Shown here: positions 34,058-42,211 of the stretch, one piece after another | Position numbering within the stretch: position 1 is the stretch's first letter | How the letters are laid out: every line of letters starts with the position of its first letter | Assembly (NCBI RefSeq): GCF_020405225.1 | Contig: NZ_CP084472.1 | Span: 2,852,001 to 2,916,000, forward strand | Origin: Natrinema sp. DC36 | GTDB taxonomy: Archaea > Halobacteriota > Halobacteria > Halobacteriales > Natrialbaceae | Direction of reading: 5' to 3' | Length of the DNA: 64,000 bases | The notes under the pieces: model-generated | The model's database searches: none | What the model saw: the letters and a program-made list of their open reading frames with translations, nothing else | What the model was told of the DNA's origin: nothing | Translations under genes and position numbers: made by a program

Positions 34058-34921
34058 ATGAGCGACCTGCGCCTCGACGCGACCCAGCTCGATCGCTACT
34101 CGAGACACGTCATCATGGACGAGATCGGTCCCGAGGGCCAACAGCGGCTGCTCGAGGGGAGCGTCCTGATCGTCGGCGCCGGCGGACTCGGCTCGCCGGC
34201 AATTCAGTATCTCGCCGCGGCCGGCGTCGGTCGGCTGGGAATCGTCGACGACGACGTCGTCGAGCGCTCGAACCTGCAACGACAGATCGTCCACGGCGAC
34301 GCCGACGTCGGTCGGCCGAAGGTCGAGAGCGCCGCCGACTACGTCGACCAACTGAACCCCGATATCGACGTCGAGACCCACGAAACTCGCGTTACCGCGG
34401 CGACCGTCGAGTCCCTGGTCGCCGAGTACGACATCGTCCTCGACGCCAGCGACAATTTCGCGACCCGCTACCTGCTCAACGACCACTGCGTCCTCACCGA
34501 GACGCCGCTGTTTCACGGCGCGATCTACCGGTTCGAGGGGCAGATCACGTCCTTCACCAACGACCGCAGCGGTGACGGCCGCGGCGATACGGACGGAGAC
34601 GAGACGTCGCCGCCGTGTTACCGCTGTGTCTTCCCCGAAGCGCCCGAACCCGGGACCGTTCCGGACTGCGCGACCACGGGCGTCCTCGGCGTCCTCCCCG
34701 GCACCGTCGGCTGTATCCAGGCCACCGAGGTCGTCAAATACCTGCTCGAGAAGGGCGACCTGCTCGAGGGGCGCCTCCTGCTGTACGACGCGATGGACAT
34801 GACCTTCGAGGAGGTCCCAGTTCAGCCGAACCCGGCGTGTCCGGTCTGCGGGGACGACCCCGAAATCGAATCGGTCTCGGACGTGGCCTACGAGGGCACC
34901 TGCGAGATTTCGGCCGACTGA
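34058..34921 (+). CDS. ubaA: UbaA, E1-like SAMP-activating enzyme (HesA/MoeB/ThiF family)
   Basis: A 287-residue E1-like adenylyltransferase that activates the ubiquitin-like SAMP proteins for sampylation and for sulfur transfer to molybdopterin and thiolated tRNA in haloarchaea. The ATP-binding motif is GAGGLGSP (residues 40-47), with DDDVVERSNLQRQIVH following. The zinc Cys pairs are CYRC (187-190) and CPVC (261-264). The catalytic Cys is expected at 204 in PDCATTGVLGVLPG. A short acidic insert (residues ~170-183) lies before the first Cys pair. Its stop codon abuts palindromic element A, copy 2. Confidence 0.92.
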   Translation: MSDLRLDATQLDRYSRHVIMDEIGPEGQQRLLEGSVLIVGAGGLGSPAIQYLAAAGVGRLGIVDDDVVERSNLQRQIVHGDADVGRPKVESAADYVDQLNPDIDVETHETRVTAATVESLVAEYDIVLDASDNFATRYLLNDHCVLTETPLFHGAIYRFEGQITSFTNDRSGDGRGDTDGDETSPPCYRCVFPEAPEPGTVPDCATTGVLGVLPGTVGCIQATEVVKYLLEKGDLLEGRLLLYDAMDMTFEEVPVQPNPACPVCGDDPEIESVSDVAYEGTCEISAD

Positions 34922-35002
34922 GACGGTCTGCTGTAACGATGTACCGGCGCGACCGCAGGCCGGATCGCAGTCGCGCCGGAAATGACTGACAGCAGTCCGT
35001 AT
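34919..35002. repeat. Palindromic repeat element A, copy 2, adjoining the ubaA stop codon
   Basis: The end GACGGTCTGCTGTAA (34922-34936) directly follows the ubaA TGA (34919-34921). The other end is TGACAGCAGTCCGTAT (34987-35002). The inner palindrome GGCGCGACCGC/GCAGTCGCGCC has one mismatch and is nearly identical to copy 1. Confidence 0.85.
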
Positions 35003-35058
35003 GAGCGTCTCGAGACCCGATCGGAGTGAGGGGCTCGGAAAGCGAGCGGTGACGACAG

Positions 35059-35985
35059 TTACGGCGTGCCGACGTGGCGGCGTCTGCCGTTCAAATAGAC
35101 GATTGCCGAGAGCCAGAGCGCGACGATGAATCCGTAGACGCCGTCCCCCGACGGGTTCGCCGACTCCAGAACCGTCGCTAGCAGAGAGACGAGCGCGTAG
35201 ATACCCAGCGGCGCGCCGACGTACGCCCAGTAGTTGGGCGTCCAGTCCTGCTCCATTTTCCGGACGCACCCCGCTTCTCGGAGGGTGACCGCGTCCTCGA
35301 AGAGCGCGACGGCGGCGACGACGGAGAACGGGACCAGCACGAACAGCGCCAGCACTGAAAGGGCGAAGCCGGCACCGCCCTCGGGCTGAACGCCGAACAC
35401 GTAGAGCAGTACCGCTGGAGCAAAGAAGATGTACGCGGCGACCCACCGCCACCAGCCGGAAATATCGCCGTCCGAGTTCGCGGTCACTCGCGAACGGGCC
35501 CTGTCTCGAGCGCGATCGACCCGGGTGGCCAGCCAGTCACCGACGTAGGCACCGATCGCCCCCGACAGGGCGAACAGGCCGACGACGATCGGGATCGCGA
35601 CCGGGAGCAGGACGACGGCGATCACGGTCCGCCACCCGGACAGGGACCACGCGAGATCGAGCATGTGGGCTATCACCCGGAGTACCGCTGGGACGGAGCC
35701 GACCACGCCGGCGACGGCCCCGGCCCGGTGGCTCGCGGCCGGTCGCTTACCGTAGCGATAGCCCTCGATCGGGCCGACATCGTCGTTCTCCGCCGATCGG
35801 TCGCCGTAGTGGAGGCCGGCCAGCAGCCCGGCGGCGAGCACGGCGGTCCCCGAAACCGAGGACGGCGCGGACTCCCACGAGAGGGCGACGGTGAACGGGA
35901 TCGAGGCGAGTCCGAGGAGGACCGCCGCTCGAAACCACTCGGCGGTCAGGTCCGCGAGGGTGTTTCGAATCGGGGACATTGTCAT
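35059..35985 (-). CDS. Multi-spanning membrane protein of unknown function
   Basis: A 308-residue protein with about eight hydrophobic segments: two near the N-terminus (FRAAVLLGLASIPFTVAL, SGTAVLAAGLLAGLHYGDRS), a central pair (VIAVVLLPVAIPIVVGLFAL...) and four in the C-terminal half. Between the second and third lies GPIEGYRYGKRPAASHRAGAV, a positively charged loop. The N-terminal part recalls small DUF5518-like proteins. ATG codons at 35985 and 35979 are both possible. No transporter signature is seen. Confidence 0.65.
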   Translation of the reverse strand: MTMSPIRNTLADLTAEWFRAAVLLGLASIPFTVALSWESAPSSVSGTAVLAAGLLAGLHYGDRSAENDDVGPIEGYRYGKRPAASHRAGAVAGVVGSVPAVLRVIAHMLDLAWSLSGWRTVIAVVLLPVAIPIVVGLFALSGAIGAYVGDWLATRVDRARDRARSRVTANSDGDISGWWRWVAAYIFFAPAVLLYVFGVQPEGGAGFALSVLALFVLVPFSVVAAVALFEDAVTLREAGCVRKMEQDWTPNYWAYVGAPLGIYALVSLLATVLESANPSGDGVYGFIVALWLSAIVYLNGRRRHVGTP

Positions 35986-36123
35986 TTGTTTACTGTCACT
36001 ATCCGCTCGATAGTGAAAGTGTTCCTGATCCGAATCGCCGTCGATTGGGCGACCGGGCGCACGCCCGGCGGAGGATCCCGAACTCGAGCGCCCACTGAAC
36101 TCGAGCGTACCCGGAGATCGCGT

Positions 36124-37116
36124 TCAACGGCTCACAGCGAAGCGACCGACGCTCGAGCGGGCCACGGCCGTCAGTTCCAGCGCGCCGGCGAGCGCGAGAC
36201 AGGAGACGAACGCGGTCGTCCCCAGCTTACCGCCCGCACCGGCGAGGGCGGGAGCGACCGCGAGGTAGACGAGTCCACAGACGAGGCCGGCACCCGCGAC
36301 CTGCCCCGTGGTTTCCAGCCGTTCGGCGCTCGACATTCCGACGAACGAGGCACAGAAGGCGACCGCGGCCAGCGTCGGCCCCAGTTCCGGAAGGATCCGT
36401 GGGAACCCGACACCGGCGACGACCCCGACCGCGGCGGAAGCGACCACCGAACTCGTCTCGCCGCGAGTGCGGAGCAGGACGGTCGCGACCGCAGCGACGA
36501 CGGCGACGGCACCGATCACGGGGGCGAGTCGCCACTCGAGCGAGCTCCCGGCGGCGTAATCGACGTCCGTCAGGAACACCGCCGAGAGACAGCCGAAGAG
36601 CGCGATCGTACCGTATTTGCCGCCGAAGCCGCCGAACGATTCGGCCGTCGCGACGAACGCGAGCCCGGCGAGGAGTCCCGCCAGCGCGACCCCCTCGAGC
36701 GAGGGGAACACCGCCGGCGAGGCCATCCCGACGAACGACCCGCAGTAGGCCGCGCCGTCGATCCGCGGGAGCCCGAGGCCGACGATCAGTCCGACGAGCG
36801 CGGACGCGAGAACCGGGCCGAGATCGGCGTGGACGCTCAGCCCGTAGGTGAGCACCGCCGCGGCCGGGACCGCGAGCGCGTCGACGGCATCCGTGCGATC
36901 GAATCCGGTCGCATCGAACTCCCAGCCGGCCGTCTCGACCGTCCAGAGGCGGTGGCACTCCATCGCGGCGACGACGGTTCCCGCGAGAACGACCCCGAGC
37001 TGGACGCTCAACAGTCCGGTTGAAGGGTCGGTCGGCGCACGAACGGCACCGACGAACAACGCGGCGGGTGTCACGACCAGCGCGAGGTATCCAGCGATCT
37101 GAGCCGGCCCGTACAC
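36124..37116 (-). CDS. Membrane protein with an internal duplication
   Basis: A protein of ~330 residues with about ten hydrophobic segments. Two ~75-residue stretches are clearly related: AAYCGSFVGMASP ... GGFGGKYGTIALFGCL and VAFCASFVGMSSA ... AGAGGKLGTTAFVSCL, so the gene arose by internal duplication. Paired G-x-F-V-G-M and G-G-K-x-G-T motifs suggest two symmetric half-sites. A GTG at 37116 is preferred as the start, but the frame is open to 37185. I do not recognise the family. Confidence 0.6.
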   Translation of the reverse strand: MYGPAQIAGYLALVVTPAALFVGAVRAPTDPSTGLLSVQLGVVLAGTVVAAMECHRLWTVETAGWEFDATGFDRTDAVDALAVPAAAVLTYGLSVHADLGPVLASALVGLIVGLGLPRIDGAAYCGSFVGMASPAVFPSLEGVALAGLLAGLAFVATAESFGGFGGKYGTIALFGCLSAVFLTDVDYAAGSSLEWRLAPVIGAVAVVAAVATVLLRTRGETSSVVASAAVGVVAGVGFPRILPELGPTLAAVAFCASFVGMSSAERLETTGQVAGAGLVCGLVYLAVAPALAGAGGKLGTTAFVSCLALAGALELTAVARSSVGRFAVSR

Positions 37117-37246
37117 ACCCCGACTCGTCCGAGGGGAACCGAGAGTATTTCGATTCGAAATCGGGAGCCGGCAGCGACTCGACACCAGTTCGCCGTCGCG
37201 GAAGTACGAGAGTCAGATGGCGTGCCAGGCTGCGGTGGCGACCGCC

Positions 37247-38032
37247 TCAGCTCCGCAACAGGCCGCCGTCGATCGGGATTTCGGTCCCGTTGACGAAGCT
37301 CGCGTGCGGGCTCGAGAGGAAGGCGACGACGTCGCCGAGTTCGCGGGGCTCGCCGAGGCGATCCATCGGAATGTCGCTCGCCAGTTCGGTCAGCCCCGCC
37401 TCGTAGTCCTCGTAGGTGCCGCGCTCGATGCCGGACTCGACGAGTTCCTCGATCCGGGCCGTCTCGATCGTCCCCGGCAGGACCGCGTTGGCCCGAACGT
37501 CGGGCGCGAACTCCCGCGATATCGTCTTGACGAGGCCGATCACGCCCCGTCGGACCGAGTTCGAGAGCAGGAGACCGTCCGCGACCTCCCGGACCGTTCG
37601 CGAGGTGATGCAGGTGATCGTTCCGTACTCGGACTCGAGGAGGTGCTCGTGGCACTCCTCGATCGTCCAGACGACGCTCATCACCAGCAGGTCGTAGGCC
37701 TGATACCAGTCCTGTTCGTCGGTCTCGAGGAAGGTCGTACTCGGCGGGCCGCCCGAGGAGGTGACGAGGTGATCGAGCCCCCCGAACGCGTCCACCGTCT
37801 CGCGGACGAGCCGGGAGACGTCGTCGGGGTCCGTGAGGTCGGCCCGGACGGCGAGCACGTCGCCAGCCGCCGTCGATTCGAGTTCATCGCGGGCGTCCTC
37901 GAGTCGATCGGCGTCCCGGCCACAGATCGCGACGTTCGCGCCCTCCTCGGCGAGCGCCTGCGCGCTCGCGAAGCCGAGGCCGCTCGAGGCGGCAGTCACC
38001 AGCGCCGAGTTGCCGTCGAGTTCGAAGTCCAT
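37247..38032 (-). CDS. SDR-family oxidoreductase with non-canonical active site
   Basis: A 261-residue short-chain dehydrogenase/reductase. The nucleotide motif is TAASSGLGFASAQAL and the strand motif DHLVTSSGGPPS. The C-terminal AVLPGTIETARI and SFVNGTEIPIDGGLL are typical. At the catalytic position the usual Tyr-x-x-x-Lys is replaced by Asn-x-x-x-Arg (LLLSNSVRRGVIGL). This is a feature of a subgroup annotated as 3-oxoacyl-ACP-reductase-like. The enzyme may be inactive in classical hydride transfer or use a different mechanism. The start MDFELDGNSALVTAA at 38032 is the family N-terminus. Confidence 0.85.
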   Translation of the reverse strand: MDFELDGNSALVTAASSGLGFASAQALAEEGANVAICGRDADRLEDARDELESTAAGDVLAVRADLTDPDDVSRLVRETVDAFGGLDHLVTSSGGPPSTTFLETDEQDWYQAYDLLVMSVVWTIEECHEHLLESEYGTITCITSRTVREVADGLLLSNSVRRGVIGLVKTISREFAPDVRANAVLPGTIETARIEELVESGIERGTYEDYEAGLTELASDIPMDRLGEPRELGDVVAFLSSPHASFVNGTEIPIDGGLLRS

Positions 38033-38224
38033 ACTCGTGGCGACGACCGGGGCGTACAAATCTCTCGGGGAGCCGGCAGGCGACCGATACGCGAGGACCT
38101 GTATCGGATGCCGGCCGATCGGCACGGGTGACGGAGCGATCACTGCGGGTGACGGCGATCACTGCAATCGGGACGCGCACACTACACCCGCGAGCGTCCG
38201 CCGAAAGCGAGCGGCTACTCGCGA

Positions 38225-38599
38225 CTACGAGAGGTGGGCGGTGACGTCGGTCGAGGAGACCATCCCGATGTAGTCGTCGTCGACGACCGGGAGGTGTTTG
38301 ATACCGTACGTGGTCATCATCGCGGCGATTTCCTCCATGTAGAGATCCGGGGCGGCAGTCTCGACGTCGGTCGTCATCACGTCGCCGACCTGCAACTCCG
38401 AGATGTCCCGGCCCTCAGCAACGGCGTCGAGGACATCTGTACTGCTGATAATCGCCCGCGGCGAGGTCCGAACGACCAGTGCACTGATGTCCTTTCCGCG
38501 CATCCGCCGTGCCGCTTCCATTACCGTTGCATCCTTCGAAATCGTCTCTAGGGGCGTTGACATCACATCTTCGACGGTGACTCTGTCGTCGGCACTCAT
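38225..38599 (-). CDS. Two-CBS-domain protein
   Basis: A 124-residue protein composed of a pair of CBS domains. The first spans ~8-62 (VEDVMSTPLETISKDATVMEAARRM, SALVVRTSPRAIISSTDVLDAV) and the second ~68-124 (VGDVMTTDVETAAPDLYMEEIAAMM, HLPVVDDDYIGMVSSTDVTAHL). Such Bateman modules bind adenine nucleotides and report energy state to partners. The ATG at 38599 is preferred over 38617. Confidence 0.9.
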   Translation of the reverse strand: MSADDRVTVEDVMSTPLETISKDATVMEAARRMRGKDISALVVRTSPRAIISSTDVLDAVAEGRDISELQVGDVMTTDVETAAPDLYMEEIAAMMTTYGIKHLPVVDDDYIGMVSSTDVTAHLS

Positions 38600-38749
38600 A
38601 TCCGTAAGCACGGACACGGGAGGTATGACGTTTTCCGTCGAGTCGGCAGATCGCGACTCGACGAACGGTATCCTCCCGGTGAGCGGTTCCGAGGAACCGA
38701 AGAGTCAACAGGAGATAGAAGACGGTGGAGCCCCTCGAGGACGACACAG

Positions 38750-39595
38750 TTGAAGCGATACCCATCCATCCCGCGCGTCGAGAATGCGCCCCGCGAGCTC
38801 TTCGATGACGGGCATCTCTGGCTCCTCGAGAAAGTCGACGGAGCGTTTTTTCGGTTTCAGTTACAGCGGTCGGGACTCGTCCGCTTCGGCGATCGAAACC
38901 GGTGGTATTCGGATCCGGGCGCGATTCCCGACCCGTACCACCACGCGGTCCGCCACGTTCGGGAGCGTCTCGACCGGGACGCGCTTCGACGCGCCGTCGA
39001 CGACGTCGAGTCGATCGTCTTCTTCGGCGAGGCGATGCACCGGCACGCGATCGAGTACGAGTGGGACCGCACCCCGTCTGTCCTCGGGTTCGATATCTGG
39101 GCTGACGAGAACGGCGCGTTTTACCCGCCCGATACCGCCGAACGGATCTTCGAGCGGATCGGGCTTCGGCCCGTGAACGCCTTCGAACGTGAGCGACACA
39201 CTCGAGATTTCGACCCCGAATCGTACACCGTCCCGCAGTCGAACTGGTACGACGGGCCCGCTGAAGGCGTTATCATTCGGAACAAACGGGGACAGCGGGC
39301 GAAGCTACTCCATCCCGCGCATCGAGACGGCGAGGAAACGACTCCGGTCGACGCGTCCGCTCCGGAGCTGGCCGCGACGTACGCGACGCGCCAACGGATG
39401 GAGAAAATCGCGAGGCGACTCGAGGACCGCGAACGACCCGTGACCGTCGAGGCCGTCCACGAGCGCGTCCTCGAGGACATCGTTCGCGACGCGCACAACC
39501 GGCTCTATCGCGGGAGCGGAACCGTCGAGATGGACCAGTTTCGATCGGAGGTCGGGCGGTTAGTTCGACAGTTTCTCGAAAAGCGCTTCGAGTAG
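38750..39595 (+). CDS. RNA ligase family nucleotidyltransferase (Rnl2-like)
   Basis: A 281-residue member of the covalent nucleotidyltransferase superfamily. The motifs in order are: I LLEKVDG, with the AMP-accepting Lys28; III VFFGEAM (residues ~90-96); IIIa VLGFDIW (111-117); IV EGVIIRNK (172-179); V RAKLLHP (Lys185). A C-terminal helical extension (~200-281) is basic and Glu-rich. The enzyme likely seals RNA nicks or repairs tRNA/rRNA ends with ATP. No tRNA-splicing or RtcB-operon genes adjoin it. The start is a TTG giving MKRYPSIPRVENAP; no ATG or GTG is available nearby in frame. Confidence 0.8.
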   Translation: MKRYPSIPRVENAPRELFDDGHLWLLEKVDGAFFRFQLQRSGLVRFGDRNRWYSDPGAIPDPYHHAVRHVRERLDRDALRRAVDDVESIVFFGEAMHRHAIEYEWDRTPSVLGFDIWADENGAFYPPDTAERIFERIGLRPVNAFERERHTRDFDPESYTVPQSNWYDGPAEGVIIRNKRGQRAKLLHPAHRDGEETTPVDASAPELAATYATRQRMEKIARRLEDRERPVTVEAVHERVLEDIVRDAHNRLYRGSGTVEMDQFRSEVGRLVRQFLEKRFE

Positions 39596-39626
39596 TCGCA
39601 CAGTTCGCAGCGACGAAAGACGGTTC

Positions 39627-39707
39627 ATACGGTCTGTTGTAAGATGTACCGGAGCAACCGTAGGACGGGTCGCGGTTTCCGGAACTGACTGACAGCAGTC
39701 CGTATCA
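39627..39707. repeat. Palindromic repeat element A, copy 3, overlapping the Tfx-family stop codon
   Basis: The ends are ATACGGTCTGTTGTAA (39627-39642) and TGACAGCAGTCCGTAT (39690-39705). On the minus strand the last base joins CA to make the TGA stop of the Tfx-type gene. The inner stem (GGAGCAACCG / CGCGGTTTCC) has decayed compared with copies 1 and 2. Confidence 0.85.
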
Positions 39708-40163
39708 CTCGTGGTGGCGAACGCGGACCATTCCCTCCGAGGTCACCCCGACGATCAGCGGCGTCGATATCTGCCGACCGGTGACGGCCGACCCCGCGGC
39801 ATCCCCGACGACTTTCATCAGATCCGGCGCGGTGTGATCGACCTTGACGCCGGCCTCGTCGCAGGCGTCGTACACCATCTGGGGCACGTCGTAGAGGTCG
39901 GTCCCGGCGGGGACGCGAACGCGGACCGGCGCGCGAAGCGCCTCCGCGAAGGCGACGGTCTCGCGGGCCTTCGACACGTTCTCCCGGGCGCTGGACTCGA
40001 TCGAGGAGACGTTCGCCCGCGAGGTCCCCAGCGACTCGGCGATATCGGCCTGCGAGACGCCGCGTTCGCGCAACGCGAGCACCTGTGCCTGCCGGTAGGT
40101 CAGGACGCTGGTCTCCGGATCGAACCCGATCTCCTCGAGGAGTTCCTCGACGTCGTCGATCAC
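39705..40163 (-). CDS. Tfx family DNA-binding protein
   Basis: A 152-residue protein of the archaeal Tfx family. The N-terminal helix-turn-helix is at residues ~20-65 (LTYRQAQVLALRERGVSQADIAESLGTSRANVSSIE). The C-terminal domain (VRVRVPAGTDLYDVPQMVYDACDEAGVKV ... TPLIVGVTSEGMVRVRHHE) is the family's effector region. The founding member binds the promoter of a molybdenum-formylmethanofuran dehydrogenase operon in Methanothermobacter; the haloarchaeal targets are unknown. The stop codon lies inside repeat element A. Confidence 0.88.
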   Translation of the reverse strand: MIDDVEELLEEIGFDPETSVLTYRQAQVLALRERGVSQADIAESLGTSRANVSSIESSARENVSKARETVAFAEALRAPVRVRVPAGTDLYDVPQMVYDACDEAGVKVDHTAPDLMKVVGDAAGSAVTGRQISTPLIVGVTSEGMVRVRHHE

Positions 40164-40398
40164 GACGACTGCCCTCCCCCGAATCCGCAGGCTCGCGTGT
40201 GCATAGTACTATACTATAGCTTTCGGCGGGATCAAAGCTTCCCCGGTCTCGACACTGGGCTGGCACGGTTTCGGCACCGGACTGTGGGGTTTCGACACTG
40301 AATTGCCACGATTTCGGTACTGGACCGCCACCGTCTCAGTCTGCGGCCGAGATCGATCGGCACTCGGAAGAGGACGGAGCGAATCCCGACGCCGGTCG

Positions 40399-40755
40399 TT
40401 AGTCGGCCGATTGGCCGGGTGCGGTGTACTCGTTTTCGGTCGCCGTCTCGGTCCCGGAGCGACGCGCCTGCCGGAGCAGCGAGCGGACGAATCGACCGAC
40501 GTTCGCGGGACCGTCGTGCGGTCCCGGCGAGCGGTAGGAAACGATCAGCGACCACATTACCGCGACGCCGAGCGAGCCGACCGCAGAGAAGCGCATTCCC
40601 ATCGTCGCGTACGTGACGGCGTAGACCGCGCCGATCGTCATCGACGGAACGCTCGAGGCGAGCGGGATGTTCGCGGTCACGTCGCGCACCGTCGGTGCGA
40701 GGAAGACGATCGAGAGGACGCTGCCGGCCAGGAAGATCAGGTCTTGCCACATCAT
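40399..40755 (-). CDS. Small membrane protein (118 aa)
   Basis: A 118-residue protein with three hydrophobic helices (LIFLAGSVLSIVFLAP, SMTIGAVYAVTYATMGMRF, AVGSLGVAVMWSLIV) and a soluble acidic/basic C-terminus (GRFVRSLLRQARRSGTETATEN). Two consecutive ATGs (40755, 40752) start it, preceded on the minus strand by AT-rich sequence. No function can be assigned. Confidence 0.7.
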   Translation of the reverse strand: MMWQDLIFLAGSVLSIVFLAPTVRDVTANIPLASSVPSMTIGAVYAVTYATMGMRFSAVGSLGVAVMWSLIVSYRSPGPHDGPANVGRFVRSLLRQARRSGTETATENEYTAPGQSAD

Positions 40756-40820
40756 ACACGCCCTAACTCAGTTATGAGTAAATACTTCTCGGTATCGAAT
40801 CCGGCTCGTCGTGTTGGCCG

Positions 40821-40831
40821 AACCGTATATA
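40821..40831 (+). promoter_or_regulatory. TATA box for the MoxR gene
   Basis: AACCGTATATA lies ~27-33 bases before the ATG at 40856. The position implies a leaderless mRNA. Confidence 0.5.
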
Positions 40832-40855
40832 GTGGTCGGGAGACAGACGGCGAGC

Positions 40856-41809
40856 ATGAACGTTTCCGCGGCCGCCGAGACCTCTCAGGACGTCCTCTCG
40901 GAGATTCAGACCGCAGTCATCGGCGACCAGCAGCGCTTCGAGACGATTCTCACGGCCATCGTCGGAGGGGGCCACGTCCTCCTCGAGGACGTGCCCGGGA
41001 CCGGGAAAACTCTGACGGCGCGGACCCTCGCGACGGCGCTCGACCTCGAGTTCAAGCGGATTCAGTTTACGCCCGATCTGCTGCCGGCCGACATCACCGG
41101 CACCCACATCTACGACGAGCAGGCCGGCGAGTTCGAGTTCGAGGAGGGGCCGATCTTCGCGAACGTGGTGCTGGCCGACGAAATCAACCGCGCGCCGCCC
41201 AAGACCCAGGCCGCCCTGCTGGAAGCGATGGGCGAGAAACAGGTCTCGATCGGCGGCGAGACGCGCGAGCTTCCGGACCCGTTCTTCGTCATCGCGACGC
41301 AAAATCCCGTCGAGCAGGAGGGGACCTTCCCGCTGCCGGAGGCACAGGTCGACCGCTTCATGGTCAAGACGACGATCGGGTACCCCGACCGCGACGGCGA
41401 ACTCGAACTCCTCGAGCGACGGGCGAACCGAAAGACCCGGACGCCCGACGTCGGCAGCGTCGTCGACCGCGACGCGGTACTCGATCTCCAGACCGTTCCC
41501 GAATCGGTCGGCGTCGACCCCGAGATCCGGGCGTACCTCGTCGACGTCTGCCGGGCGACTCGCGAGGACGAGCGCGTCGAAGTCGGTATCTCACCGCGCG
41601 GCCTCCAGCGACTATTCGAGGCGAGTCGCGCTCGAGCGACGATCGCGAGCCGCGATTACGTCGCTCCGGAGGACGTCCACGCGGTCGTCCACCCCGTACT
41701 GGACCACCGCATCGTCCTGACGACGGAGGCGGACGTCCGCGACGTCGACCCCCGTTCGATCGTCGAGGGCGCGCTGAACAGCGTGCCGGTTCCCTCGATG
41801 AGAGACTGA
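40856..41809 (+). CDS. MoxR-family AAA+ ATPase
   Basis: A 317-residue AAA+ ATPase of the MoxR type. Walker A is LLEDVPGTGKTLTAR, Walker B NVVLADEINRAPPKTQAALLEAM, sensor 1 FFVIATQNPVEQEG, and arginine finger/sensor 2 PLPEAQVDRFMVK. The C-terminal lid has VEVGISPRGLQRLFEASRA and ends with ALNSVPVPSMRD. MoxR proteins act as chaperones for metal or cofactor insertion and complex assembly, typically with DUF58 and VWA proteins. The DUF58 operon lies 3.2 kb downstream on the opposite strand (43302-48577), so partnership is likely although they are not co-transcribed. Confidence 0.92.
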   Translation: MNVSAAAETSQDVLSEIQTAVIGDQQRFETILTAIVGGGHVLLEDVPGTGKTLTARTLATALDLEFKRIQFTPDLLPADITGTHIYDEQAGEFEFEEGPIFANVVLADEINRAPPKTQAALLEAMGEKQVSIGGETRELPDPFFVIATQNPVEQEGTFPLPEAQVDRFMVKTTIGYPDRDGELELLERRANRKTRTPDVGSVVDRDAVLDLQTVPESVGVDPEIRAYLVDVCRATREDERVEVGISPRGLQRLFEASRARATIASRDYVAPEDVHAVVHPVLDHRIVLTTEADVRDVDPRSIVEGALNSVPVPSMRD

Positions 41810-41886
41810 GCGGCACCGACGACACCCTTCGCGACCGCCACATCTCCGCTCGTATGACCGTCGAGTGTTCAATACAAGGGAGCCAC

Positions 41887-42116
41887 GTCTCACACCAGAC
41901 CAGTCAGCCGGCATGTGGTGGCGCGCGCTGGGCCGCGGCGAATTGCGAGGCCTGAACGGAGTGAAGGCCTCGATACTGTGAGCGGTGACCGGAGGGAACC
42001 GCGAACGGATTGAGAGCCGCGGCCTGAAGCCGTGCGAGGGATGAGCGAACGAACGGAGTGAGTGAGCGAATCGGCTGGGGAGGGCGTGGCTATTCCCTGT
42101 TGCCACGGTAGCAGGA
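41887..42116. repeat. Dispersed repeat family B, copy 3 (~230 bp)
   Basis: This copy has both full ends: GTCTCACACCAGACCAGTCA with the GGTGGCGCGCGCTGGGCCGC block on the left, and CGAATCGGCTGGGGAGGGCG with TATTCCCTGTTGCCAC and GTAGCAGGA on the right. Words such as GAACGGAGTGA recur in the middle. No coding region is supported in 41810-42211. Confidence 0.8.
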
Positions 42117-42211
42117 CACTTTGTACATCGAACTCACTACCGAACGCTCTACTCAGTAAGCACATCGAGCTAGTGATGAGGCGAAAAGGATCGACCAAAA
42201 ACGGCGACGGC

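Noticed and set aside
33596-35452. 618-codon minus-strand frame covering ubaA
   Set aside because: Only its last 61 codons form a real gene (the HVO_0416-like zinc finger); the rest is antisense to ubaA.
41612-42106. Minus-strand frame starting MATGNSHALPSRF, also seen in the other repeat B copies
   Set aside because: The shared protein text comes from the DNA repeat; each copy diverges after ~25 codons and two run into unrelated genes, so a conserved protein is not supported.
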